This document shows positions 24,938 through 36,556 of a stretch of 64,000 bases of DNA, piece by piece. The number at the start of each line of letters is the position of its first letter. The first letter of the stretch is position 1. The position numbers were made by a program, and so were the translations under genes. Origin of the DNA: Iris pallida. Taxonomy: Eukaryota; Streptophyta; Magnoliopsida; Asparagales; Iridaceae. The stretch covers positions 1,256,757 through 1,320,756 of the forward strand of contig JANAVB010012195.1 of NCBI GenBank assembly GCA_029216955.1, written 5' to 3'. The notes under the pieces are model-generated. The model was not told where the DNA came from. It made no database searches and was given only the letters and a program-made list of their open reading frames with translations.

Positions 24938-27900
24938 GGCCCTGAAGGAGAGAGAAAGTTCATTATTCCCATCTCTTTAAAATTTCTAGAAAACTCTTCA
25001 TCTTATTTCTTTGAGAACCATGTCTCCCAAGGTCGCCAAGAGATCCGCGAAGGGCAAGGGGGCTGCGCCAAGTGACTCTCCTCCTGCGGCAGCGTCCTCG
25101 GCAGTCCAGGACCCGATTCTGGATGAGGGCATGCTTCAAAAAACAAAGTCTCGAGCGTTAATTTGTGATGCTCAAACTTTTCTTCTTTTCGGGCGCTTGC
25201 GCCTAAGGCAACATACTTCTATGAGCATCATTATGCGCCCACAAAAGTCATGCGCCAACACTGTGGTGTACTCTGCGCCCACGTATTGTCATGTTATGTG
25301 CCCTCTAAGCAGTGGCATGTTATGCACCCACGCACGGTTCGTGTGTTATGCGTCCGCATGTCTTGTTTTGGGCGCATAGCCCTTTGGGCGCATAGGAGTC
25401 TTCAGGACTTAGTTTTTTCTGTAGTTTTCTGAGTCTGACTTTGTTTCTGCTCTTGCAGTAAACATATTTGTCCCAGAGCTTGGAGGTATCCCTTTCGGTT
25501 CTGCTTGCCACGTTCTCAGCACGAGCCTTATAACCAACATGGTCAGCGATGTCCAAGCAAAGATCAGTCATGACCAGCCTACGGAGCAGGCGATCGCCAT
25601 TATTAAATAGGAGAAAACCTTTCTGAAGCAGATGATGAATGACGAGAAGCTCAGAGGGTCGTAATGTTGGAAGAAGCCGTACTTCTTATTTGGTGATAGT
25701 GTAGGATTTGAGGACAACGCGACTATATGTCTGGAGGAGTCTTTGGTAACTATGCTGAATGACCAAAGAATAGGGCTGCCATCAATGAACCGCCAATACC
25801 CTCTTTCGGCGTTTGCTGATCTAGCTGTGCAGAGACAAATGAAATGGGACCTGACTCCTGAATTGACTGGGGTTGTTTCTGGCAGGATCCAGTTCAGCTC
25901 TGGTGACTGGAAGAAGGACACATTCAAGTGTATCAAGGGTTCCACATCCTACTTCATGAGGGGGCTGCAATTGGGTGTTATGCTGAACGATGTCTCGACT
26001 GATCTTCATCCTTATGCTGCTGAGACTCTCTCCAATTTGATGCTATCAAAGAAGGAGTCATATCCGAAAGGAAATATGCGGCTGGAAGGCTGGAGACGTC
26101 CCGTTTTGTTCTGGAGTGACCTTACTGGATGGGTGCTCTCGACCTATGAGGCCACTTTGAAAGCTGCCAGTCTTCTCTATGCCGTCAGGGCCACTTAGTA
26201 TGGCATCAAGGTTAACTGGCCGATGTTCGTCTCCTTGGAAGAGCTGTACAACCATCATATGTGCACCTTCTTTACTCCGGGCGGGGAGATGGGTTTGGCT
26301 CTCCATGAGATGCAGGCGGTATCCAAACTTCCCTGGGGGGTGGAGCCGTATGCAGAATATGTCCCCAGTGATGTAGAGATCTTGGATTTGGAGAAGGAGA
26401 ACTCTGATATGATGAATGTGTAAAAAGAGTTACTTTGTCACTTTTTCATTTGTCACCAGACTACGAAGAAGGGTAAGACCGAGGGGTCCATCCCGCATAC
26501 GAGGTCTTGGACCGACTATGTTTTCACCAGAGAAGGGAGGAATGGTTCAGTCTCCTTCTCGTCGCCTAAGCCTTTGACAATCTCTGAGATAGATCGGCTG
26601 ATGACAGCTCATGGAGCTGAGGATACCGAAGATAAGGGTGATCATAAGGAAAATTCCCTGATCTATCATTTCTTCAGACAAGCCAAATTTAGGATGTTAG
26701 AAAAGGTGGTACTCGCCGCTTTCCTGATGATATGGCTTCGTGACTGCGTAGTCCCTGGCGGCTCAGGGTCTGTTGAGAGAATCAGCCGGGGGATGATACT
26801 TCCGGCTGTAAAGCTGGCTTTTGGACACCGTCTTGCACTGCTTCCTACGATGGTCTGTGCCATCGAACAGGGTTTTCGTCATTTTGTTGCGAACGCGATA
26901 ACATCCGGAGGCAAGAAGGACTTTGCTAGGACTGAGTTACCTTTCTACTATCTGATGGGGTGGCTGGTACTGCATTGTCCCAAATTGATGAACGCCCGGC
27001 TGATGGCAAATTCTTTGGCAGGAGATGCCTTCATTCAGAGGTTCAGGGACACGAATTGGACCGTTACAGGGGTGCCTGCTTGCAGGAGGGCTCTGAGTTT
27101 TCTACAGAATTATGAATTCTTCAGGGTATCGCCTCCATCTGGTAGTGGTCGTACGGCAGACACCCTAGTATATGAGGGGGCACTCACTACTAGCCTCCCT
27201 ATTGGAGCATTTCGTTGGCTCCAGTCCATTAGGCCTTCCCATCTGGTACTTAGGAACATGAACCACGCTTTCCTGGAACCTTACTTGCCAAGCCGCTTTG
27301 TACGGCAATTTGGCTATAGCCAGCTTCTTTTGGGCAATCCCAGCCCTTATTTCCATTCGATAGGGAGTTTAATCGATAGGGCGCGTGCATGGGGCTACTA
27401 TAATGCTGGATGTACAGGGGCAGTTTTTACTTTGCCCGAAGATAAACCCGACACCCTCATGCTCTTTGCTGCTGCTAAGTTCTATATCCAGGTTAATACC
27501 TTTCTTTCTGGGTATGATCGTGAGCATAGTTTTGTATCGGGGACCAAGCTTGCCCCTACCCTTGCTGACATAGGACGAGCACATGCAATGGGGAGTAACA
27601 GAAATAAAGTCGTCGTGCCCATAATTGAACCAGCTGTAGCACCGCAACAGAGAATTATTGAGGAGCCTATTATTGCAGCGCCTCGGAGAGTGGACACTGA
27701 AGAACCCCTTTCTACTATTCCACATAAGAGGAAGGCTCCCACTGGGCTGGTGTCACGGCCAAAAAGGACGAAGGTGGTTGTTTCCCGGAGGAGGAAGGTT
27801 ACGGACGTGGGTGCCGGCTCACCTCCTTCCAGAAGGTCTTCTCGGCAGATGGCGTTGCTGGCCGTCGCCATTCGGGAGGTAGACCCTCTCCTAGACTCCG

Positions 27901-28233
27901 TAGGCATTTTAGTCAAGCCTTTGGAAGCTTTCTCACCTTTACGTTTGTCCTTTGCACAGGACCCCGAAGTCGCAGCTGAGGTAGGTGCCTCCTTCTCTGA
28001 GGAGGTAGAGGTGGCGACAATGTCCCCTGCTCGTCCTCGACTTTTGGATGAAGGCAGGTCTTCTTCTGCCATAAGACCTGAGCGACGGGGTGAGCAGGGC
28101 GAAGGCCCAGACCTTGATGGCAGTCAGAAGATCAGTTTCTCCTACGACATATCTGTGGAAGATATGTCTGCAATAGGAACCACAATGAAAGAACTGGACG
28201 AGAAGCAAGTCCAATCGGCTCATCCTCCTGCGG

Positions 28234-28329
28234 GTACGTTACCTTTGCGCCTCTCTTCGGATGAGATCTTTAGACTTCAATTTTGCGTGCTACTCGTGAG
28301 GCTGACCACGTCCGTGTATTCCCTTGTAG
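28234..28329 (+). other. Intron in the antisense gene
   Basis: GTACGT donor and TTCCCTTGTAG acceptor; 96 bp, a multiple of three, so the frame before and after is the same. The frame also reads through it without a stop, so retention is possible. Confidence 0.55.
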
Positions 28330-28647
28330 ACAAGGAGAAAGAACCCCTCGTGGAGATAGTCCCCGCCATTGGGAGAGGGACATAAGTTGTTCCTGGCCTC
28401 TCCAAATCTGCTACTGTGGAGGGAGCTGTTAGTGAGCCGGTATTGGATTCAGAAAGAGCGGTCGAGAAGCCTGCTGAGGGGGCTATTGCTGAATCCGCTC
28501 CTGTTTCGGATGAGCTTGTGGAAGAAACCAGGCCTGATGCTGCTCAGGGCCTTGATATTATTCCTCTTGAACAGTTCGGGTCTGTTCTTGGTTTCCCTGA
28601 AACCAAGGTTGACGGCGCAGCCCAAGTTGGAGTTGAGCAAGCCGAAG

Positions 28648-28720
28648 GTACGAAATTACAACCTTTTCGTATTTCCCTCCGTCTTTTTTGATTACTGACG
28701 TATATTGTTTTCTCTGTCAG
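28648..28720 (+). other. Intron in the antisense gene
   Basis: GTACGA donor and TTTTCTCTGTCAG acceptor with a T-rich tract; 73 bp. The length is not a multiple of three, and removing it joins the upstream frame (…AEG) to the downstream frame (SASCQAFLPEVEE) precisely. This is good evidence that it is a real intron. Confidence 0.72.
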
Positions 28721-29511
28721 GTTCAGCTTCTTGTCAGGCGTTCCTTCCAGAAGTGGAGGAAACTTTCCAAGCCTCTTCTTCGACGACCTCCACCGAGGAT
28801 GAGGAGATGGCCCAGGAAGTTGTCAGAGCTTTCTACTCCGTATTGAAAGTGAAGCTTCCTGGAGTCTTGAATCGGAATGCCTCCTTCGGCCCTGTAAAGG
28901 CTGTTACAGAGTTCCAAGTGGCAGCCCTCGAGAACATAACTGGCTATGAAGAGCGGGCCAACACTCTGAGAAAGGTCCTAAATGACCTGGAGGGCCAGGT
29001 GGACAGGTTCTGAGACATCAAACAACGGAGTTCGACGTCAATATTCTGTGCAGAGGATGACGTTTTGATGATGGCTCTTGCGGAGGAGAAGGCTACCTTC
29101 CAGGCAAGGAAGGACTCCCTCATCCAGGAGATTGGCGAGCTGGCTGACCAGTATGGCCAGTTCAATGCTGTGAGTGAGGCCCGTGCTGCCTCGAAGAACA
29201 GGCTGGCTGCACAAATCACTGAGAAACACAATCACAGTACGTAGATCAGGAACAAAATTGTCCAGCTGGAAGCCGACTTGAGGGCGGTGACATATGAACA
29301 AGAGGATTATTTGTCCCAGGATGCTATGATTGCCATCACTTTCGCCCGTTTAGAAGAATAGCTGGCGAAGTTGGAGGGGGAGCATCAGAGTCTGATCCTC
29401 TTTGAAGATGAAGCCGCTCGTCAGGAGGAGGCACGGTGTCGAGCTGCTGTGAATTCTAAGGCCGAGATTGCAGCTCTGAGGGACAACATCAATCGTCTGT
29501 GTATCCCATAG

Positions 29512-30196
29512 ATTTTGTAACTTCTTTTTTTTGGCCGTTCACGGCTCTTGTACCTTTTTTTTCGTCTTTTGATAGACGTTTAAGTACAAAATAAGAATCT
29601 TTCGAAAATGAATGTGGTTTTATGAAATATCGATGCTAGAGGTAATGTGGACGTAGCAAGGATATTTCTGGGGGTATTCCGCTGGGAAATTTTTGATATA
29701 GACCTATTATCCGTTTTATATTCGAATAATTCGAATATAGATAATAAGTTTGATCGAAGCTGCTAGTAGAGGTAATATGGACGTAATAGCAGAGAATGTT
29801 CTATATCTGACCAGAGGTAATACGGACGTGGAAAGATATATAGCATTAGGGAGGGGTGGATAATTCAGAGGTAATAGGGACGTGATTATCCTTGATGAAT
29901 GCTTTGCACAGAGGTTATATGGACGTGGCAAAACATTTAATCATTCCACTGGGAAAATAATTATCAGAAAACAATTCAGAGGTAATAGGGACGTGACTTG
30001 TTTTCGTCAGACCGAGTTTGGATAGAGTCAAAAACGGAAATGATTCCACTGGAGAAATATTTAGAGGACCTATTATCCAGGGCGTATTCAAGACTCTTGA
30101 AATACGGATAATAGTTAGATAGTTTTTTTTGAATCATATAAATATCGTACTGTACATTTACATGACTGAACATATATGAACATTATGTAAAAGAGG
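29512..30196. repeat. Convergent 3'-end spacer with six AGAGGTAATANGGACGTG repeats and two hairpins
   Basis: The antisense gene ends at 29511 and the element's pol ends at 30197, so transcripts converge here. Six copies of a motif close to AGAGGTAATANGGACGTG occur at about 29637, 29767, 29812, 29869, 29909 and 29977. ATTCCACTGGGAAA-like segments recur at about 29679, 29943 and 30040. Two imperfect hairpins of related sequence (29705-29747, arms TATTATCCGTT.../...GATAATA; and 30068-30112, arms CTATTATCC.../...GGATAATAG) bracket the array. A role in 3'-end formation is inference. Confidence 0.7.
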
Positions 30197-33100
30197 TTAC
30201 ACATAGTACTTCTTCAAAAAATTGCCATTGATAGGCATCATGAGCAAGTCACCATCAGGCTTGGTTAGCTGGTACGCACCGTTAGAATGCACTGATTCTA
30301 TGACGAAAGGACATTCCCATTTAGGTTAGAATTTTCCTTTTGTTTTGTGCGTCATGACCATCGGTCTTCTTACTGCTAGGACCAGATCACCGACTTGGAA
30401 GATCCTTTCCTTCACTTTTTTATTGAAGGCTCTGGAAAGGCGTGCTTGGTATAGCTCAATGTGCTACTGAGCTAACAAGCATTTTTTGTCTAGCGCTTCG
30501 AGCTCCTGGAGTCGCAGACGATAGCTTTCTTCAGTAGTCAGCTCGCTGGCTAAGGCTACTCGAAGAGAAGGAATCTGGATTTCTAGGGGAAGAACTGCTT
30601 CGCTCCCATAAACGAGAGAGAATGGCATGCTGTCTGTTGGAGTCCGGACCGTTGTGCGATAAGCCCATAGACATTCACCGAGCTTCTTGTTCCAATCACG
30701 CTTATTTGAAGACACGAACTTCTTGAGAAGTTTTATAATTGTTTTGTTAAAGGCTTCTGCTAGCCCGTTAGCCGCTGGATTGTAGGCAGTAGAGGCTACG
30801 TTCTGGATTCGATTCTTATCGCAGAATTGATAGAATGCATAGCTTGCAAACTGTGGACCATTATCATGGATGATCCTGCGAGGTAGGTTGAAGCGGTAGA
30901 TGACGTAATATTTGATAAAACTGATTACGTTTGACGTCTTCACTTCGGTGAGTGGTATAGCTTCCGCCCATTTGGAAAAGTAATTGGTTTTGGCTAGGAC
31001 GAACCGATGTCCTTTGGAGGATGGTGGACTGATTGGTCCTATGATGTCCATGCCCAGGCTTTAAATGGCCAAGATGCTGCCGTCGGATGTAGAAACTCTG
31101 AAGGTTGATGAATGAAATTGGCATAGAATTGACAAGCTCTGCACTTCTTTGTATATTCAACAACATCTGTTATCATTGTAGGCCAGTAGTAACCCATTCT
31201 TTTGAGGTGATCTTATAATTTGGGGTCTGGTTAATGTGCACCACAAACTCCATCGTGTGTCTTCCGGAGTGCATGTTTGGCTTCTGTGTCTGATAAGCAT
31301 CATAATAGTAGTCCATCGTAAGAGCGTCGGTACAACATCTTGGTAGCTGTGTCTTAGTAAAATCTGAGGGATCGCCTTTAGATGGATACTGCTTCCTTCG
31401 GGTCCTCGGGGAGGATTCCATAGGCAACGTAGTCTATGAAGGGAAATCTCCAATCTTTAGCATCGATGTTTATTTCCGTCGCGTAACTGTGATGAATATA
31501 CAAGGCATTTTTCACACAGAATAGTTCTCGACCAGACACTGTGATCGACTGCTGAGTATTAGTTGGAACGGTCAAGGAAGCAGCGAGACCGGCTAGAGCA
31601 TCTGTTTCTATATTCTGTAGTCGAGGCACGTGCTCAATGAAGAATCCAGCGATGGTAGACGCCATCTCGATTATTGCTCTGTGGTAGGGGATGAGATCTT
31701 CGTGGCAAACTTCATAATCCCGTTGGACCTGACTGACTATTAGCTTGGAATTGCCGTAAGCTTCCAGATAGTCAACTCCCAGTTGCTTCGCCAGTTGTAG
31801 GCCGATTAATAAAGCATTATATTCGGCCACATTATTGGTGCATAGTTCTACGAGAGAATATGCATGGTGTATAACCAGATGATCAGGTGACACGAGCACG
31901 ACACCTACTCCAGCCATGATGTTTTCTTTGGGCCCTGTTCTTGATGCGTCGTCAAAGAACATTCGCCAAATGGGGACTTCTTCAGTTGTAGTGTTAGACT
32001 CCACCACTTCATCGGGGATTTCATCGTAGAGTTTGGACGACTCCGGCACCGGATGAGCTACTAGAAAATCAGCTGATGCTTGGCCTTTTACTGCCTTCTG
32101 AGGGACGAAGATCATATCATATGGAGTCAACAGCATTGCCCATGTAGCTAAGCGGGAATTGAGAGAACCCGATTTAGTCATGAGTATTCTGAGAGGGTTG
32201 ACTTTAGATATGATGTAGATAGTCTGCCCAGACACGTAGTGGCGTGTCTTTTGGATGGTAAATACTAATGCAAGGTATTCCTTTTCCACAGGTGTGTATC
32301 TGTGCTCGGCACCCACCATTGTGCAGCTGAGGTAGTAGATTGCCTATTCATGGTCGCATTCATTCTTCTAAGCTAATAGGGCGCCAAGAGAATGGTCCAT
32401 AGTGTGAACATATAGTAATAAGGGCTTCCCCATTATTGGAGCTACCAATACTGGAGGGCTTGTAAGATACGCCTTGATGTAGTCGAATGCACGTTGACAT
32501 TGTTCAGTCCAGACGAAAGATACGCCTTTCTTCATGAGCTGGATGAACGGTTGACACCTTCCGGAGAGGTTTGAAATGAATCGTCTGATGTAGGCTAGCC
32601 TTCCTTGTAGTCCGCGTAGCTCTTTGAGGCTTCTTGAAGGATGCATGTCGAGGATAGCCTTCACTTTCTCCTGGTCCAGATGTATACCCTTTGAAGTGAT
32701 GATGAAACCAAGGAACTTGCTGCTGGAGACTCCCAAAAAAGACTTGGTTTGATTCATCTTGAGTTGGTATGCATGCATTAGTTCGAACACCATTCTCAAG
32801 TCTTGGAGGTAGTTATCCTTGAGACGACTTTTGACTGCGATATCGTCTACATAGCACTCCACAGTTTTGTACAAATGATCGCAAAAAATTGTGTTCATGG
32901 CTCTCTGGTATGTCTCCCCTACATTCTTCAATCCGAAGGGCATTACCGTATAGCAGTATACCTCCAACGGTGTTCGAAAATATGTGTGCTTCTCATCGTC
33001 GGGGAACATCTTGATTTGTTGTAGCCTGAGAACCCATCCATGAAGGACATCCGCTCGAAGCCGCAAGTATTATCGATCATTACGTCAGTGATCGGTAGAG

Positions 33101-33560
33101 GGAACTTGTCTTTCGGACATGCAGAGTTCAAATCACGGTAGTCGATACAGACTCGAACTCTACCGTTCTTTTTCATGATTGGGACGATATTGGCAACCCA
33201 GTTTGGGTGTTGTTCCTCGCAAATGAATCTGCTGGCAATGAGCTTTTTGACTTTATTCTCGATGGCTTCCATGACGTCTGGTCGGAATCGTTATTGTTGC
33301 TGTTTCACTGGCTTAGCTTTAGACGAAATGTTCAGGCGGTGCATGGCGACTTTAGGGTCCAAGCCTGGCATTTCTTCATAGCTCCATGCGAAGACGTCGA
33401 TGTATTCTCTTATAAGCTGTATAAGAGTTTTATTGCCAGATAGACTTTTGCTGATGAAGATTGGTTTGAAGGATGCTTCATCTCCTAGATTGACTTGGAT
33501 GACTTCGTCTTCGGTAGGTGGTTCCCGTTGTTCGAAGCGCAGCTCCCACCTGGTGTCCAT
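30197..33560 (-). pseudogene. pol: Tat pol: RT, RNase H, archaeal-type RNase H, integrase
   Basis: On the minus strand: DVFAWSYEEMPGLDPKV (about 33450), the RT entry VRVCIDYRDLNSACPKDKFP (about 33130), MPFGLKN (about 32940), the catalytic CYVDDIAVKS (about 32855) and FLGFIITSKGI. RNase H begins VWTEQCQRAF and continues past YTPVEKEYLAL (about 32290). The second RNase H has FFDDASRTGPK, GVGVVLVSPD, AEYNALLIGLQLAKQLG and HVPRLQNIETDALAGLA (about 31600-31970). Integrase shows an HHCC-type zinc motif (about 31110-31270), MDIIGP (about 31045), DNGPQFAS and ANGLAEAFNK (about 30730), and LKKYYV before the TAA at 30197-30199. Breaks: a frameshift at about 33030, stops near 33290, 32345 and 30464, frameshifts between 31450 and 31050. 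Gypsy order (RT before integrase) is clear. Confidence 0.9.
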
Positions 33561-34585
33561 CTTTTGAGCCTATTGTTCGAGTTCGATTGATTGGACATCG
33601 TCTGTAATTTGGTCGGCAAAAACTATGTTGACGGACAGAGTTGCTTTGAACATGTCACCGATGCTGGAGTCTGAGTCCCAGAGGGAGGAATCAGAAGAAT
33701 GAGAACAATGATCTGCTTCATCATCTGATCTTTCAGGAGTTATTGGAGGAGAGACATAGCCCAAGCCAACACTGCTTCGTTGATAGTAGTTCTCGGGTTT
33801 GCCGGAGGGAGCAAAGTGTCGTATTGGCAACCGTCGTCCTCGACCGTAATTTAGCCCTTCGTCGTTTTTGACGTCATATCCCATATTCTGGATGATATTC
33901 TTGGCCTGTCAACTATACCAGAAAAGTTGCATATTTCCATAGTCATAGTCAGCTTCTGTGTTATGCTTGGGAGAAGTAGAGTCTGGAACGAACTTTCTCT
34001 CGCCAATTATACGACCGAAGATGATTAGTTCTTCATCCTTCTTTCTAGCTGGAACGATGAAGTAGTGGATATCTTCAGGGTAGACTTTTTTTTCGCAGGT
34101 GAGGTGTTATGACCGGCATGCAGAGGTGTGGTCCTAAGCCGCTCTCTAAAGCTTATATCATATCTATGTAGTGGTTTACAGATTGATAGACATCGGAGTA
34201 ATTCAAAGATAAACCTTTACTAAGAAAATACGTAAGTTTTTCTTCAGGGATAACATCATCCGCTGAAGGTACATTATTATGAGTATTGATATACTCATTG
34301 AGAGGATCATTATCTGGAAGAGGAGCCACAGTCTTGGCCGAGTTCACCACGTAGGGTAATTCTTCAGGATTGGGGGGACGGGCATCAGTAGTTTCCTCCT
34401 GGGGTGTCTTGCTGAGAGTGATGGTCAATGGTTTGACCTTGTCGGGTTTTTTCTTTTTCACCCAGATTGTGAGTGACTTCGGGGTACTTTTTGGAGTAGT
34501 ACGTCATTTGACTCGGACAATCAGGGGACCATCATTGGAGGATGGACTTGCTTCATTTTCATTGTCAGCTTCGTTGTCGTCATCC
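33561..34585 (-). other. Spacer between protease and RT in the Tat element
   Basis: Several short frames are present but none shows a conserved domain. In Ogre-type Tat elements the protease-RT junction contains a spliced intron. I cannot define splice sites here, so this is noted only as a possibility. Confidence 0.4.
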
Positions 34586-35797
34586 TTAGGGGGGTTGAGA
34601 TTGGTAAAGTACCGAATCCCCGTAGTAAGCTTCGATGCCCTTAAAAGGATCGACATCGACAAGCTCCGTCTTTACGACACCGTCACTGTTGACGTACTTG
34701 AAGCACTGGTAAAGTGTGGAAGGAACGATCATGTTCTCGTGTATCCATGGACGTCCCAACAAGACGTTGTAGGATACGTTGGCATCGATCACATAGCAGA
34801 AAACCTCCTTTCGAAGATCACCGATCTGGCATTTGAGACAGATCTTGCCCAGCGGATGGCTTCGACCAGCATTGAAATCCATGATGGTTTTATTGGTTGC
34901 GGATAGCTTGTGCAGAAGGATTCCCAAAACTTGAAGCAAACTTCTACGAATGATGCTGAGGGAGGATCCTGGATCGATATACATGCGGTGTACCTTGATC
35001 ACCCCGATATACCCTGTATAGTACAGGGGTCTATCATGACGATTATTTTTGAGTAGCATGTCCTCCTGTGAGAATGTGATGTTGGGCACCACTTCCATAG
35101 TACTGTGGTAGTGGGGACAGGAGACATGATCTTCAGCAGGGGCTTTGACTTCAGCGAAGTAAGAGTCGGCATGTAGTAATGCCTCACTTAAGGCCTTCCG
35201 CGTTTCTTTGGAGAGTCGTAATAGATCGAACAGAGACAACCTGGCAGGTGTATTGGCTAGCTGGGCCAGTATGTCAAAGTTGTAGGGCCGATCCATGCCT
35301 TCGAGAGCTGGCACCTTTAGAGATTTGTCAAACCGCGTCTCCTTCTGCTTGGATTTGTCCGTGGTTTGAGGCTTATACGGGCCAGCTTCTGAGCTTGTGG
35401 GGGCAGCAGAAGCTTGAGGAGGTATTGTTTCTTCTTGTGCGGGATCGTACGTCCGAAGATAAGTCTTCTCCGATCGCGTCTCGCCAGATAGAATCTCGTA
35501 GATGGAGGAGGATACCATATGGCATGACTTGAATTTCTTGTCCCTTCTTATTTTGGGAGGTGCTACTCCCTGTATCACTTCTTGGACAAGGTCCGGGTGG
35601 ACCCACATGATCTCACCACGTTCAGTTGTGAGTGGGACCAAGGTCGAGTTGCGAGCTGGTGGTAGGTTGACGACTTCTATCATCGCCTTGGGGATCGGGA
35701 CCACGCCGTCTGGGACTTCTGTAGGAGGAAAGTCGCCAAACTGAAGAGAGATCATGTTAGCAGATACGACCTTGTCTTCAGCTTCGAGGTTGATCAC
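34586..35797 (-). pseudogene. Tat gag C-part and aspartic protease
   Basis: About 400 codons remain open on the minus strand. The protease has the active-site triad form VHRMYIDPGSSLSII (about 34960-35000) and the VSYNVLLGRPWIHENM segment (about 34750) that follows it in Ogre-like Tat elements. The protease cuts the Gag-Pol precursor. Upstream of it are linker sequences rich in Pro and Ser. The frame is the same as gag at 35813-36190, with one stop (35813-35815) between. Confidence 0.82.
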
Positions 35798-36190
35798 TTG
35801 GCTGTCGATAAGCTATTGTATCTTCTTCTTCAGGACGATGCAGTCCTTGGTGGAGTGATGCACGTACTGATGATAGAGACAGTACTTGGGATCATTGAGT
35901 TGGCTTGCCTCTGTAGGACGTCGTGGTGGAGGCAATGTCAGCTTATTACCCTTCGTCAATGTGTGGAAGATGGTAATGACATCATCTTCGTCAGAGGAGA
36001 AGGTTTCCTTAGGCCTGTCGGAGGCGCCCTGGGAATTGGAAGATCCTTTAGATGTGTCGACTTTCAGGACTTCTTTCCCTTTACCCCCACGAACAGGGAT
36101 AGTTTGAGGATGCTTGCTCTTGTCTTCAGATTTGGGTGTCTTCAACCCCAGTAGTTCCAAGTTAGGAACGTCGTTTTCAGCAGCATCAGT
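35798..36190 (-). pseudogene. gag: Tat gag, zinc-finger-like segment
   Basis: The minus-strand frame carries PKYCLYHQYVHHSTKDC (about 35860-35890), a CxxxH...C zinc-knuckle variant found near the end of Tat gag proteins, preceded by a charged linker (SEDKSKHP, KETFSSDEDD). The first codons (ATDAAENDVPNLELLGLK) run without a break into the piece at 39900-40033 once the solo LTR and its duplicated bases are removed. Gag is the capsid and RNA-binding protein. Confidence 0.78.
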
Positions 36191-36510
36191 TGTAACCCCA
36201 CTTCCCTATTTTTAGAGAGTAAAAAAATATTTTAATAATAATAAGTTTAGTTTAAGTGATAAGTATTTTGAACTATATTATTGGAGGAAAATTTGTTAGA
36301 GCAGGAAATATTTTTAAATTTTTGAAAGTTTGTTGTAACAAACTTTGGAGCCCACCATGTGATTTTTTAACTGATTTTTTAAACAATTCCTGCAATTACG
36401 AAAAGGAAGGAGGGTTTAGAGTAAATATTATAAGTGGAGGGACTGATTGATAAATTTAGTTGTGTGGAGGGTTTTTTTTTTGCAAAAGTGCAATTTTTCC
36501 TTTAATTAGC

Positions 36511-36556
<46 letters not shown>

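Larger units (their letters stand above)
24115..25395. repeat. Dispersed GGCGCAT motif array across LTR U3 and antisense gene 5' region
   Basis: I count about 30 copies of (T)GGGCGCATRG-type motifs or close variants (GGGCACAT, GGTGCAT, reverse ATGCGCCC) between 24115 and 25395. In the LTR they form a partial tandem of about 23-25 bp (24388-24535: GGGCGCATGGAGCTACACTG repeated). Others lie between the polypurine tract and the antisense TATA box (24650-24910) and in the presumed first intron (25189-25395, many in reverse orientation). The array spans the promoters on both strands, which suggests protein-binding sites shared by LTR and antisense gene; that role is inference. Confidence 0.75.
25020..29511 (+). 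pseudogene. Antisense plant-mobile-domain-like gene with introns, carried by the Tat element
   Basis: The ATG at 25020 opens a basic N-terminus (MSPKVAKRSAKGKGAAPSDS). After a probable intron with acceptor TTGCAG at 25459, one frame runs from 25460 to about 28233 with only a few stops (about 25608, 25661, 26196-26198, 26421-26423). The stretch HMCTFFTPGGEMGLALHEM (about 26255-26310) resembles the conserved core of plant mobile domain (aminotransferase-like) proteins; the region around FYYLMGWLVLHCPKL is consistent. A Lys/Arg-rich segment (about 27730-27850) follows. Introns 28234-28329 and 28648-28720 are GT-AG, and splicing the second moves correctly to the frame of the last exon (28721-29511), which encodes a Glu/Ala/Leu-rich coiled coil ending at TAG. 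Extra antisense ORFs downstream of pol are known in Tat elements. Their function is unknown. Stops at about 28383, 29012, 29240 and 29360 make this copy a pseudogene. Confidence 0.68.

Noticed and set aside
26418..26459. Possible 42-bp intron (GTGTAAAAAG...CACCAG) in the antisense gene
   Set aside because: Too short for a typical plant intron. The frame is the same on both sides, so a simple nonsense codon at 26421-26423 explains it better.
27482..28072. 196-codon minus-strand frame opposite the antisense gene
   Set aside because: Shadow of the plus-strand coding exon; no domain.
29637..30010. Regularly repeated motif considered as a CRISPR-like array
   Set aside because: Spacing is irregular, the setting is a plant retrotransposon, there are no cas genes, and the motif copies vary.
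34370..34906. 178-codon plus-strand frame
   Set aside because: Overlaps Tat protease and spacer on the opposite strand, whose motifs are real.
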